From Prevotellaceae bacterium (GTDB taxonomy: Bacteria > Bacteroidota > Bacteroidia > Bacteroidales > UBA932), in contig JAIROQ010000011.1 in assembly GCA_031257455.1 (NCBI GenBank), positions 1 through 8,593 of the forward strand: a DNA stretch of 8,593 bases. The letters are read 5' to 3'. Within the stretch, counting starts at the first letter, position 1; every line of letters starts with the position of its first letter. A program made the translations under genes and the position numbers. Positions 1-6,740 of this stretch are shown here, piece by piece. The notes under the pieces were generated by a model. That model saw only the letters and a list, made by a program, of their open reading frames with translations. It had not been told where the DNA came from and searched no databases.

Positions 1-184
1 AATATGATCAGAGGATACATAATCCTCAATTGAATAGGGAAGCATTAACTACTCGCGAGGGATAGATGATATATAACTCATATTTTTCTCTATTATAGAT
101 ATAAAAATACTAATTTCCCTGTAATAGTACAATACCGCAGGCTATATCTTGAGGAAAAAATTGTTTTCACACAGCCTCGTAAGC
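1..184. other. Gene-free AT-rich left edge
   Basis: No open frame here has a recognisable product. The one structure I see is a 6-bp inverted repeat, GAGGAT at 11-16 and ATCCTC at 22-27 with a 5-base loop. It lacks a following T-run, so it is only a weak candidate for the terminator of a gene lying outside the window. The rest is AT-rich and shows no clear TAnnTTTG promoter box. The short frames that cross 93-355 on both strands run through the GC-rich repeat and are not credible genes. Confidence 0.4.
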
Positions 185-275
185 GCGGGGGTACAATGCG
201 TCCCCCTGCTTTTCGCGCGGCATACTGCCGGTGCATCGTGGAAAATCCGTGCGCCGCGCGAGTGCAGGGCGGGGC
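185..275 (+). repeat. GC-rich hairpin repeat, copy 1
   Basis: This block matches the reverse complement of 6448-6538. Over 213-275 the match has about four mismatches and one single-base gap; towards 185 it becomes weaker. The shared centre includes GCCGGTGCATCGTGGAAAA. The copy carries 8-bp inverted arms, CGCGCGGC at 214-221 and GCCGCGCG at 253-260, so a single strand could fold into a stem with a loop of about 31 bases. It is much richer in G+C than the DNA around it. I see no protein in it. It may be a non-autonomous mobile or structural repeat; its mechanism is unknown. Confidence 0.7.
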
Positions 276-335
276 ATCGTGCATCCCCGAGCTGCGTTCC
301 GCTTCGCTGCACTTGCACGGGGTTATTCACGTTGC

Positions 336-353
336 GCCCCTTCGGGGCTTTTT
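336..353 (+). terminator. Terminator-like hairpin with T-run
   Basis: GCCCC at 336-340 pairs with GGGGC at 344-348 around a TTC triloop, and five T bases follow at 349-353. This has the form of an intrinsic terminator for rightward transcription, although the stem is only 5 bp and no gene is seen just upstream. Several repeat hairpins later in the window also use three-base loops, so it may instead belong to the repeat class. Confidence 0.4.
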
Positions 354-526
354 AGTTGAAAATTGAAAGTTGAAAGTTGAAAATGGCTTTTAGTTATGAG
401 TTATGAGGTATGATGTATGAATTGCTGGCGCGTCAGCTTAAATCTTTAAATTTTTAAATCTTTAAATCTTTGAATTGGCGTCAGCCCAATTAGTCACATT
501 AGCACATTGGCACATTAGCACATTAA
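354..526. repeat. Composite of 7- and 8-bp tandem arrays, copy 1
   Basis: Four arrays follow each other. Heptamers of the type AGTTGAA fill 354-381 (four units) and AGTTATG 392-419 (four units, degenerate). Octamers TTTAAATC fill 437-476 (five units) and CACATTAG 495-526 (four units). Between arrays lie short GC-rich linkers such as GGCGCGTCAGC and GGCGTCAGCCC. The TTTAAATC and CACATTAG arrays and their linker recur in the same order and orientation at 6358-6444. Nothing here looks coding. The last two octamers lie within the probable mutS promoter. Confidence 0.85.
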
Positions 527-539
527 TTTGTACCTTTAC
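507..539 (+). promoter_or_regulatory. Probable mutS promoter (Bacteroidota type)
   Basis: TACCTTTAC at 531-539 differs by one base from the TAnnTTTG -7 consensus of Bacteroidota. A TTGG at 507-510 stands 20 bases upstream, in the expected place for the -33 element. The start codon of mutS follows at 557. Both the -33 element and the spacer are built from CACATTAG octamer repeats, so a change in unit number would move the upstream element. The call rests on consensus match and spacing only. Confidence 0.5.
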
Positions 540-556
540 ACCGTAAAAAATTATAT

Positions 557-3184
557 ATGGCAACAGTGGAAAAGACAACTGTAGAAACGCCGCTGATGAA
601 GCAGTATGCGGCGATTAAGGCGAAATATCCCGATGCGATTTTGCTGTTCCGCATGGGCGATTTTTATGAAACCTTCGGGGAAGACGCCATCCGCGCCAGC
701 GAAATACTGGGCGTTACCTTAACGCGGCGTGCCAATGGCGCTGCGGCGTCCGTAGAGTTGGCCGGATTTCCGCATCATGCAATAGATACCTACCTGCCCA
801 AACTGGTACGCGCCGGACAGCGTGTCGCTATTTGCGACCAGCTGGAAGACCCGAAACTGACGAAGAAGCTCGTGAAACGCGGCGTAACCGAATTAGTAAC
901 GCCCGGCGTGGCTTATAACGACTATGTGCTGGCGCATCGCGAAAATAATTTCCTGGCATGTGTCTATTTCGGCGGGCATCATGCCGGCGTGGCATTCCTC
1001 GACCTGTCCACCGGCGAATTTCACGTGGCGGAAGGCAGTGCGGAGTATATAGATAAACTCCTGTCGAACTATGCGCCGAAAGAAGTGCTGTACCAGAAAG
1101 GAGCGGAACAGCAATTTATGGAAACATTCGGCACAAAATATTATACCTATAAATTGGACGAATGGCTGTTTGTGGCCGACTCCGCGCGCGACAAGCTGTT
1201 GAAGCAATTTGAAACCACGTCCCTCAAAGGGTTCGGCATTGACGGTTTGCAGGCGGGAATAGTGGCGGCCGGCGCTATCCTGTTTTATCTGGAGCTTACG
1301 CAACACGACCGCCTCCGGCATATCACCGCCATTTCGCGCGTGGATGAAGACAATTATGTATGGCTGGATAAATTTACCGTGCGCAATCTGGAGTTATTTT
1401 CTTCGGCGAACGACAATGCCAAAACGCTGGTGGACGTAATCGATAAAACCGTTTCGCCGATGGGCGCACGGCTGCTGAAACGCTGGATAGCCATGCCGCT
1501 GAAAGAAGTACAGCTCATCAATGAGCGGCTGAATGTGGTGGATTATTTTTTGCAAAATACCGAAGCAAAAGAGATGCTGGCCTCCCGCGTGTATGAAACC
1601 GGCGACCTCGAACGCCTTATTTCCAAAACGGCTACCGGACGCATCACCCCGCGCGAAGTGATACAGTTGAAAAATGCGCTGGAAGCTATCGCCCCGGTTA
1701 AAGCCTACTGCCAATCGGCCGATGAACCGACATTGCAGAAAATCGGCGAACAGCTGAACCTCTGCGAAAGCATGCGCCGGCGTATTATCCATGACCTCTG
1801 CGCCGAGCCGGCAAACCAAATCGGCAAAGGGAATGTGATTAAAGACGGCGTCAGCACAGAACTGGACGAATTGCGCCGTATCTCGCGGCACGGCAAGGAA
1901 TATTTGCTGGAAATACAGCAGCGCGAGGCGGAGCGCACCGGCATCACTTCGCTAAAAGTGAGTTTCAACAATGTCTTCGGCTATTACATCGAAGTGCGCA
2001 ATACCCATAAGGATAAAGTGCCTGCTTCGTGGATTCGCAAGCAAACGCTCACCGAAGCGGAACGCTACATTACGGAAGAACTGAAACAATATGAAGAAAA
2101 AATTTTAGGCGCGGAAGAGAAAATCCTTACCATCGAGCAGCAGCTGTTCAATGAACTGGTGGTTGCGCTGGTTGATTACATTGCGCCGGTGCAGTTAGAC
2201 GCGTCTCTTATTGCGCGGCTCGACTGTTTGCTTTCCTTTGCCACGGTGGCTTCCGCCAATCACTATTGCAAGCCGGAAGTAAATAATGAACATGGAATAA
2301 TCATCCGTCAGGGACGGCATCCGGTCATTGAACGCATGTTGCCTGCGGGGGAAACGTATGTCGCCAACGATGTACGGCTGGACGAAAAAGAACAGCAAAT
2401 CATCATTATCACCGGCCCCAATATGTCGGGAAAAAGCGCGCTCCTGCGGCAGACGGCGCTGATTGTGCTGCTGGCGCAAATCGGCAGTTTCGTGCCTGCC
2501 GATGCCGCAACCATTGGCGTGGTGGATAAAATTTTTACGCGCGTAGGAGCTTCCGACAATATCTCGCAGGGCGAATCCACATTCATGGTGGAGATGAACG
2601 AAGCGGCGAGTATCCTGCATAATCTGTCGGCGCGTTCGCTGATTTTGCTGGATGAAATCGGGCGCGGAACGAGTACTTATGACGGCATTTCTATTGCATG
2701 GGCGATGGTGGAATATATCCACGAGCATCCTTCGGCACGCGCGAAAACGCTTTTTGCCACGCACTACCACGAGTTGAACGAAATGGAAGAACTTTTCCCG
2801 CGTATAAAAAATTACAACGTATCGGTGAAAGAAGCCGGCAACCGTGTGATTTTCCTCCGCAAATTACAACCCGGCGGCGTGGAACACAGTTTTGGTATTC
2901 ATGTCGCAAGGATGGCCGGCATGCCGCAGCAGGTGGTGCAACGCGCCGATGAACTGCTCAAGCGGCTGGAAAAAGACCGGAGAACGGGACACGGGACGCA
3001 GGACGCGGAACACAGGACGCGGAGCGCAGAGGAAGGATTACAATTATCGTTTTTCCAGCTTGACGACCCCGTATTGATGCAAATCCGGGACGAACTGAAA
3101 AATATTGACATCAATGCGCTCTCGCCATTGGACGCCTTTGACAAGTTAAGAGAAATAAAGAAAGTCGTAAGTTGTAAGTCATGA
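557..3184 (+). CDS. mutS: DNA mismatch repair protein MutS
   Basis: MutS recognises mismatches and small loops in newly made DNA and, with ATP, recruits MutL. The 875 residues match the usual length and domain order: mismatch-binding domain, connector, core/lever, clamp, then ATPase. The mismatch-reading Phe-x-Glu motif is F36-Y-E38 in GDFYETF, at the same numbers as in E. coli. The Walker A motif GPNMSGKS is at 620-627, Walker B acidic pair D699-E700 in [14 protein letters not shown], and the ATHYHEL segment at about 734. A likely beta-clamp-binding motif, QLSFF, is at 829-833, ahead of the family's C-terminal helix region. The ATG at 557 follows a plausible promoter and puts F36 in the standard position. 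Two oddities: residues about 808-824 are encoded by a 7-bp tandem array, and the last codons plus the TGA stop come from another heptamer array. All catalytic motifs are intact, so I expect a working protein. Confidence 0.97.
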   Translation: MATVEKTTVETPLMKQYAAIKAKYPDAILLFRMGDFYETFGEDAIRASEILGVTLTRRANGAAASVELAGFPHHAIDTYLPKLVRAGQRVAICDQLEDPKLTKKLVKRGVTELVTPGVAYNDYVLAHRENNFLACVYFGGHHAGVAFLDLSTGEFHVAEGSAEYIDKLLSNYAPKEVLYQKGAEQQFMETFGTKYYTYKLDEWLFVADSARDKLLKQFETTSLKGFGIDGLQAGIVAAGAILFYLELTQHDRLRHITAISRVDEDNYVWLDKFTVRNLELFSSANDNAKTLVDVIDKTVSPMGARLLKRWIAMPLKEVQLINERLNVVDYFLQNTEAKEMLASRVYETGDLERLISKTATGRITPREVIQLKNALEAIAPVKAYCQSADEPTLQKIGEQLNLCESMRRRIIHDLCAEPANQIGKGNVIKDGVSTELDELRRISRHGKEYLLEIQQREAERTGITSLKVSFNNVFGYYIEVRNTHKDKVPASWIRKQTLTEAERYITEELKQYEEKILGAEEKILTIEQQLFNELVVALVDYIAPVQLDASLIARLDCLLSFATVASANHYCKPEVNNEHGIIIRQGRHPVIERMLPAGETYVANDVRLDEKEQQIIIITGPNMSGKSALLRQTALIVLLAQIGSFVPADAATIGVVDKIFTRVGASDNISQGESTFMVEMNEAASILHNLSARSLILLDEIGRGTSTYDGISIAWAMVEYIHEHPSARAKTLFATHYHELNEMEELFPRIKNYNVSVKEAGNRVIFLRKLQPGGVEHSFGIHVARMAGMPQQVVQRADELLKRLEKDRRTGHGTQDAEHRTRSAEEGLQLSFFQLDDPVLMQIRDELKNIDINALSPLDAFDKLREIKKVVSCKS
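2979..3027 (+). repeat. Seven GC-rich heptamers inside mutS
   Basis: Seven consecutive 7-base units can be read: GGAGAAC, GGGACAC, GGGACGC, AGGACGC, GGAACAC, AGGACGC, GGAGCGC. They encode residues about 808-824, a polar linker rich in Arg, Thr, His and Gly between the ATPase domain and the QLSFF motif. Seven is not divisible by three, so gain or loss of one unit would shift the frame, whereas three units would preserve it. The units are imperfect, which should lower slippage. Unit length links it to the intergenic arrays. Confidence 0.8.
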
Positions 3185-3204
3185 GTTGTAAGTTGTAAGT
3201 CGCG
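3163..3204 (+). repeat. Heptamer array at the mutS stop codon
   Basis: Six heptamers of the type AGTTGTA or AGTCGTA run from 3163 to 3204. The first three lie within mutS, encode roughly its last six residues (VVSCKS) and supply most of its TGA stop at 3182-3184. The same motif is seen at 6545-6562. A GC-rich linker, 3205-3224, then joins it to the next array. Confidence 0.85.
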
Positions 3205-3224
3205 GCAAGCGTAGTGGCGTTAGC

Positions 3225-3255
3225 TAAATCTGTAAATCCGTAAATCCGTAAATCC
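3225..3255 (+). repeat. TAAATCCG octamer array before the GH3 gene
   Basis: About four 8-base units of TAAATCCG/TAAATCTG end two bases before the ATG at 3258. They fill the space where a leader or ribosome-binding region would lie. The unit resembles the TTTAAATC octamers at 437-476 and 6358-6389. No Shine-Dalgarno-like or TAnnTTTG box is seen in the mutS-GH3 gap, so the GH3 gene may be read from the mutS transcript. Confidence 0.8.
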
Positions 3256-3257
3256 AA

Positions 3258-4769
3258 ATGATAATTACTCCCATTATTCGTTCATTGATGAAGTCGCGTT
3301 TCCGCCAGGCGGACGATTGCCGGCGGCATCCGCAGCGTTACCAGCAAGCCATATTCAAGTCATTGATGAAAGCCGGCAGCGAAACATATTTCGGCCAACG
3401 TTACCGTTTTTCCGAAATAGCGACTGTTAACGATTTCCAACAGAATGTCCCATTACACGAGTACGACCGGTTGAAACCGTTTATCGACCGGATGCGACAA
3501 GGCGAACAACGGATACTCTGGAACACGCCGGTACATTGGTTTGCCAAATCAAGCGGCACTACTGCCGATAAAAGCAAATTCATCCCGGTAAGCAAGGAAG
3601 CATTGCACCACTGCCACTATCAAGGTGCGCGTGATGTGCTGATGTTTTATTTAAATAACTATCCCGGCTCCCGCCTGTTCAATGGAAAGGCGCTGACGCT
3701 GGGCGGCAGCCACCGCCCCGAAACCAATGGCAATACGCGCAGCGGCGACTTGTCGGCAGTGCTTATTCAAAATTCGCCGTGCTATGCGGAATGGGTACGC
3801 ACGCCATCCCGGAAAACGGCGCTCTTGCCCGACTTTGAAACAAAAGTGCAGCGCATCGCCGAAAAAGCCATTACGCAAAACGTTACTAATTTTGCCGGCG
3901 TACCGTCATGGAATCTGGTATTGATGAAACGGATTTTAGAAATCTCCGGGAAGAAAAACCTGCTGGAAGTATGGCCAAACTTGGAGTTATTCATGCACGG
4001 CGGCATCAGCTTTGAGCCTTACCGCGAACAGTACCGCCGGCTCATCCCCTCCGGCCGGATGCACTACATGGAAACCTACAATGCATCGGAAGGCTTCTTC
4101 GCCTTGCAGGACGACCCGGACGATGCAGGGATGTTATTGCTGAACAATGTCGGCATTTTTTACGAATTTATCCCGATGACCAAACTGGCCGGTGCGCTCG
4201 CCGGCGCATTCACGGCATTTGACACGATTGAAACGGTGCAAACAGACGTCAATTATGCAATGGTCATCACCACTAACGGCGGCTTGTGGCGTTACCTGAT
4301 TGGCGACACGGTACAGTTCACTTCCACTTATCCGCACAAGATAAAAATCACCGGCCGCACACGGCATTTTATAAATGTATTCGGCGAAGAATTGATAGTC
4401 GATAATGCTATTGCCGCCCTGAAAGCCGCCTGCAAAGCCACCGGCGCACAGGTGGCGCATTACACGGTGGCGCCGGTTTTCATGGATGCTACCGCCAAGG
4501 GCGCGCACGAATGGCTCATCGAATTTGATACGCCGCCCGCCGACACGGAGCAATTCGCCGACCGGTTAGACGCCGAACTTTGCCAAGTCAATTCCGACTA
4601 CGAAGCCAAACGGGCGAAAAATACCACACTCCGCCGCCTTACATTAACCGTCCTCCCGTCCGGCACATTTTACGAATGGATGCGCCGACGCGGAAAACTC
4701 GGCGGGCAAAATAAAATCCCCCCCCTCTACAATACCCGCGAATACGTGGATGCATTGAAAACCCTGTAA
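3258..4769 (+). CDS. GH3 auxin-responsive promoter family protein
   Basis: The 503-residue product belongs to the GH3 family of the ANL adenylate-forming superfamily. Plant members adenylate a carboxylic acid and conjugate it to an amino acid; the substrate of the bacterial members is not settled. Visible motifs are the phosphate-binding SSGTT at 98-102 with TADKSKFIP after it, the adenine-site YNASEG at 274-279, the ribose-binding Asp in YLIGD (D350), and KITGR at 363-367 at the domain hinge, followed by the C-terminal lid. Length and motif order are normal for the family. No signal peptide is seen, so it should be cytoplasmic. The ATG at 3258 stands right after an octamer array; mutS ends 73 bases upstream on the same strand. 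The neighbours do not reveal a pathway. The family call is strong; the reaction in this organism is unknown. Confidence 0.9.
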   Translation: MIITPIIRSLMKSRFRQADDCRRHPQRYQQAIFKSLMKAGSETYFGQRYRFSEIATVNDFQQNVPLHEYDRLKPFIDRMRQGEQRILWNTPVHWFAKSSGTTADKSKFIPVSKEALHHCHYQGARDVLMFYLNNYPGSRLFNGKALTLGGSHRPETNGNTRSGDLSAVLIQNSPCYAEWVRTPSRKTALLPDFETKVQRIAEKAITQNVTNFAGVPSWNLVLMKRILEISGKKNLLEVWPNLELFMHGGISFEPYREQYRRLIPSGRMHYMETYNASEGFFALQDDPDDAGMLLLNNVGIFYEFIPMTKLAGALAGAFTAFDTIETVQTDVNYAMVITTNGGLWRYLIGDTVQFTSTYPHKIKITGRTRHFINVFGEELIVDNAIAALKAACKATGAQVAHYTVAPVFMDATAKGAHEWLIEFDTPPADTEQFADRLDAELCQVNSDYEAKRAKNTTLRRLTLTVLPSGTFYEWMRRRGKLGGQNKIPPLYNTREYVDALKTL

Positions 4770-4773
4770 GGAT

Positions 4774-5550
4774 TTATGGAATGTGTGGCGTAAATTGGCA
4801 AATCCAATCAGTAATTGAATTTATATCGCCGCTGGAGAAAAATTCATGGCGGGCTTTGTCGCCGGAAACATTGAGAAGGCGGTCTTGCGATAGCAGAAAC
4901 TTTACGCGCTGCGCCACTGCCGGCGCGGAATCTAAAATAGTTACGCGGTTGCCGGTAATTTTCCGTATGGCGGGAATTAGGAATGGGTAATGCGTACATC
5001 CCAACACCAAGTGGTCTATGTTCGCCTGCAGCATCGGGCGGATATATTTTTCCAAAAGCGTTTGCGCTTCTTCGCCGCCGGTATGGCCGCTTTCCACCAG
5101 TTCCACGAGGCCGTCTCCGGGCTGTTCGATGATTTGCACATGCCCGGCAAAGCGTTCCAATGTTTCGTGGTAGAGCCGTCCTTTGAATGTGCCTTGCGTA
5201 GCCAGTACGCCCACTACGCCGGTTACAGAATGCAACGCTGCCGGTTTCACAGCCGGTTCCATGCCGACAAAGGGAAGAGGATAGGCAGCGCGCAAATGGT
5301 CGATAGCGGCGGCAGTAGCGGTATTGCAAGCCACCACTATTAATTTGCATTGATGCTGCCCTGTCAGAAAATCCATGATACGGTCGCTGCGTTCGATGAT
5401 TTCGCCGGAAGACTTTTGCCCATAAGGACAGTATGCGCTGTCGGCATAATAAACGGTATGTTCGCAGGGCAACAGTTTCACCACTTCACGCCACACCGAC
5501 AACCCTCCGACACCGGAGTCAAATAACCCTATGGGCGCTTCGGAAAACAA
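4774..5550 (-). CDS. murI: Glutamate racemase MurI
   Basis: MurI interconverts L- and D-glutamate in the cytoplasm and supplies D-Glu for peptidoglycan. The 258-residue product has the family's N-terminal GLFDSGVGGL (8-17), with Asp11 and Ser12 in the expected active-site loop, the first catalytic cysteine C75 in VVACNTATA, and the second, C185, in LGCTHYPF followed by H187. Length is normal. The start used is TTG at 5550: the frame has a stop at 5563-5565, no ATG follows before the conserved region, and the N terminus is then only six residues longer than the conserved block. An ATG at 5561-5563 is out of frame. A heptamer array begins 10 bases upstream, so the original start region may have been altered. 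The gene lies 86 bases downstream of ompH on the same strand with no promoter box between, so co-transcription is likely. It converges with the GH3 gene at a 4-base gap. Confidence 0.94.
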   Translation of the reverse strand: MFSEAPIGLFDSGVGGLSVWREVVKLLPCEHTVYYADSAYCPYGQKSSGEIIERSDRIMDFLTGQHQCKLIVVACNTATAAAIDHLRAAYPLPFVGMEPAVKPAALHSVTGVVGVLATQGTFKGRLYHETLERFAGHVQIIEQPGDGLVELVESGHTGGEEAQTLLEKYIRPMLQANIDHLVLGCTHYPFLIPAIRKITGNRVTILDSAPAVAQRVKFLLSQDRLLNVSGDKARHEFFSSGDINSITDWICQFTPHIP

Positions 5551-5560
5551 GGGAATGGAG

Positions 5561-5637
5561 CATTAGGAATTAGGAATTAAAAATTAGGAATTAGGATGCT
5601 GCCGCTATTCTTAAATCCTAATTCCTAATTCTTAATT
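5561..5637 (-). repeat. Heptamer arrays forming a hairpin between ompH and murI
   Basis: Five heptamers of AATTAGG type fill 5561-5595 and three in opposite orientation fill 5617-5637. As a result 5577-5597 and 5615-5635 are 21-base inverted arms with one mismatch and a 17-base loop. The structure begins about one base past the ompH stop and ends near the murI start. There is no T-run typical of a strong terminator. It could slow transcription, stabilise the ompH message or set the ratio of the two proteins; this is inference. Confidence 0.8.
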
Positions 5638-6185
5638 TATCTGGCTGCTGCTGCCGGGGCTACTTTATCTGCCGGAATTTTTAACTCGGCTTTTATTAAC
5701 GGCAGCACGTCCTCGCTATGGTCGGTATTGAAGTAAGGCAATGCACCTACGCTGATGTCGAAAATATAAGTAAAGCCATTGTCCTTACCTACCTTGATAA
5801 TAGCAGCATTGGCTTTTTCGATGACCGGGCGCAGTAAGGTTTGTTGCATTCTGGAAAAATCTTCTTGTGCCGTGCGTTGAAATTCTTCAATGCGCTGGCT
5901 CATTTCCTGTATTTCTTTTTGCTTTGCTTCCAGGATGGCTGCGCTCCATGTCGCCTGTTTGGTTTGATAGACGTTCAATTTATTGTTCAACTCTACCCGC
6001 AGGGTTTCGATTTGTTCTTGCAAATCTTCACCGTAGGCTTCCAGTTTTGCCTGCGCAGAGTCGCGTTCAGGCATCAGGACGATAAGTTCCGATACGTTCA
6101 GGTGGCCGAATTTATAAGCATGTTGGGCGGTTGCAGGCCACATTATACCGACTGCCAAGACAAGGATTACGATTACTTTTTTCAT
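5637..6185 (-). CDS. OmpH/Skp family periplasmic chaperone
   Basis: Skp-like proteins hold unfolded outer-membrane proteins in the periplasm on their way to the Bam machine. The 182-residue product starts MKKVIVILVLAVG, a Sec signal peptide with a basic start and hydrophobic core, with a likely cleavage after ATAQ near residue 21. A short beta segment (YKFGHLNVSELI) is followed by a long charged, probably coiled-coil helical stretch rich in Gln, Glu and Lys, residues about 45-125, then a second strand region (FTYIFDIS) and an Ala-rich tail. This is the Skp order. I place the start at 6185 rather than 6218 because the latter lies within the promoter box and would put eleven residues ahead of the signal peptide. 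It leads the ompH-murI pair, an arrangement common in Bacteroidota, where bamA and a second ompH often lie upstream; neither is present here. Confidence 0.9.
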   Translation of the reverse strand: MKKVIVILVLAVGIMWPATAQHAYKFGHLNVSELIVLMPERDSAQAKLEAYGEDLQEQIETLRVELNNKLNVYQTKQATWSAAILEAKQKEIQEMSQRIEEFQRTAQEDFSRMQQTLLRPVIEKANAAIIKVGKDNGFTYIFDISVGALPYFNTDHSEDVLPLIKAELKIPADKVAPAAAAR

Positions 6186-6214
6186 AAAAACAGTTATAAT
6201 TATAGATAATGTCT

Positions 6215-6223
6215 GCAAAGATA
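6215..6223 (-). promoter_or_regulatory. ompH promoter -7 box
   Basis: On the minus strand the sequence reads TATCTTTGC, an exact match to TAnnTTTG, about 30 bases before the ATG at 6185. The upstream -33 region is AT-rich with no clean TTTG. The box places transcription start near 6208, which excludes the ATG at 6218 as the translation start. Confidence 0.7.
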
Positions 6224-6274
6224 CTTATTTTTTTATAATTTCATTTAAAGTTTAAAGTTTACGTTCTCCTTAAT

Positions 6275-6444
6275 GTTGAATTGTTGAGTTGTTGAACTGT
6301 TGAATTGTTGAACTGTTGAACTGTTGAATTGTTGACAAGCTGACGCGCCAGTCAATCTTTAAATCTTTGAATTTTTAAATCTTTAAATCCTTCCGGCGAC
6401 AGCCCAATTAGTCACATTAGCACATTAGCATATTGGCACATTAA
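6275..6444. repeat. Composite of 8-bp tandem arrays, copy 2
   Basis: GTTGAACT/GTTGAATT octamers run without a gap from 6275 to 6336 (seven full units plus a partial). A GC-rich linker with GCTGACGCGCCAG follows, then TTTAAATC octamers at 6358-6389 (four), a linker with GGCGACAGCCC, then CACATTAG octamers at 6413-6444 (four). The last two arrays and their linker repeat the order of 437-526. A short TTTAAAG heptamer run lies at 6244-6261. The block lies upstream of the ompH promoter and is not coding. Confidence 0.88.
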
Positions 6445-6447
6445 TTA

Positions 6448-6538
6448 GCCCCGCCCTGCACCTCGCGCGGCGCACGGGTTTTCCACGATGCACCGGCACT
6501 GCGCCGCGCGAGAGGCAGGAAGATGCCTTGTATCCCCG
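6448..6538 (-). repeat. GC-rich hairpin repeat, copy 2
   Basis: This is the inverted counterpart of 185-275. Here the inverted arms are perfect: 13 bp at 6462-6474 and 6500-6512 (CTCGCGCGGCGCA and its complement), with a 25-base loop. The arms are better preserved than in copy 1. It lies between the CACATTAG octamers and a short AGTTGTA-type run at 6545-6562, so in both copies it is close to tandem arrays. No coding potential is evident. Confidence 0.75.
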
Positions 6539-6606
6539 TGCTGACGTTGTAAGTCGTAAGTTATGCGAATCAGCAGTTGAAAATGAATGATGATTTACGC
6601 TACGCC

Positions 6607-6671
6607 TTTGTCCGTAGGACAAACATAGCAATAGAAAAATACATCCATCACACCGGCTTGTCCGTAGGACA
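6607..6671 (-). repeat. Hairpin-pair repeat, copy A1
   Basis: On the minus strand the order is hairpin TGTCC-TAC-GGACA (6659-6671), a 35-base linker that ends TTTTTCTATTGCTATG, then hairpin TTTGTCC-TAC-GGACAAA (6607-6623). It faces copy A2 head to head within the MITE-like unit. Both loops are three bases long. Confidence 0.7.
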
Positions 6672-6675
6672 TGCA

Positions 6676-6740
6676 TCCCCTACGGGGAAAAAGACATTTG
6701 GGAGGCTTTGTTCTATTGATATTGTTGCCCTACGGGCAAT
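6676..6740 (+). repeat. Hairpin-pair repeat, copy A2
   Basis: Hairpin TCCCC-TAC-GGGGA (6676-6688), a linker ending TTCTATTGATATTG, then hairpin TTGCCC-TAC-GGGCAA (6725-6739). The stems differ from those of A1 but have the same form, and the TTCTATTGATAT linker end is kept. Confidence 0.7.

Noticed and set aside
149..355. 68-codon frame over the left GC-rich repeat
   Set aside because: It covers the GC-rich hairpin and the terminator-like hairpin, is rich in Arg, Cys and Ala, and its inverted copy at 6448-6538 does not keep the frame.
354..526. CRISPR array
   Set aside because: Units are only 7-8 bp and directly abutting, with no spacers of uniform length and no cas genes.
4844..5350. 168-codon frame within murI, plus other long frames antisense to mutS, GH3 and murI
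   Set aside because: They are shadows of strongly supported genes on the opposite or same strand in another frame.
6185..6218. Upstream ATG at 6218 as the ompH start
   Set aside because: It lies within the TATCTTTGC promoter box and would place eleven extra residues before a normal signal peptide.
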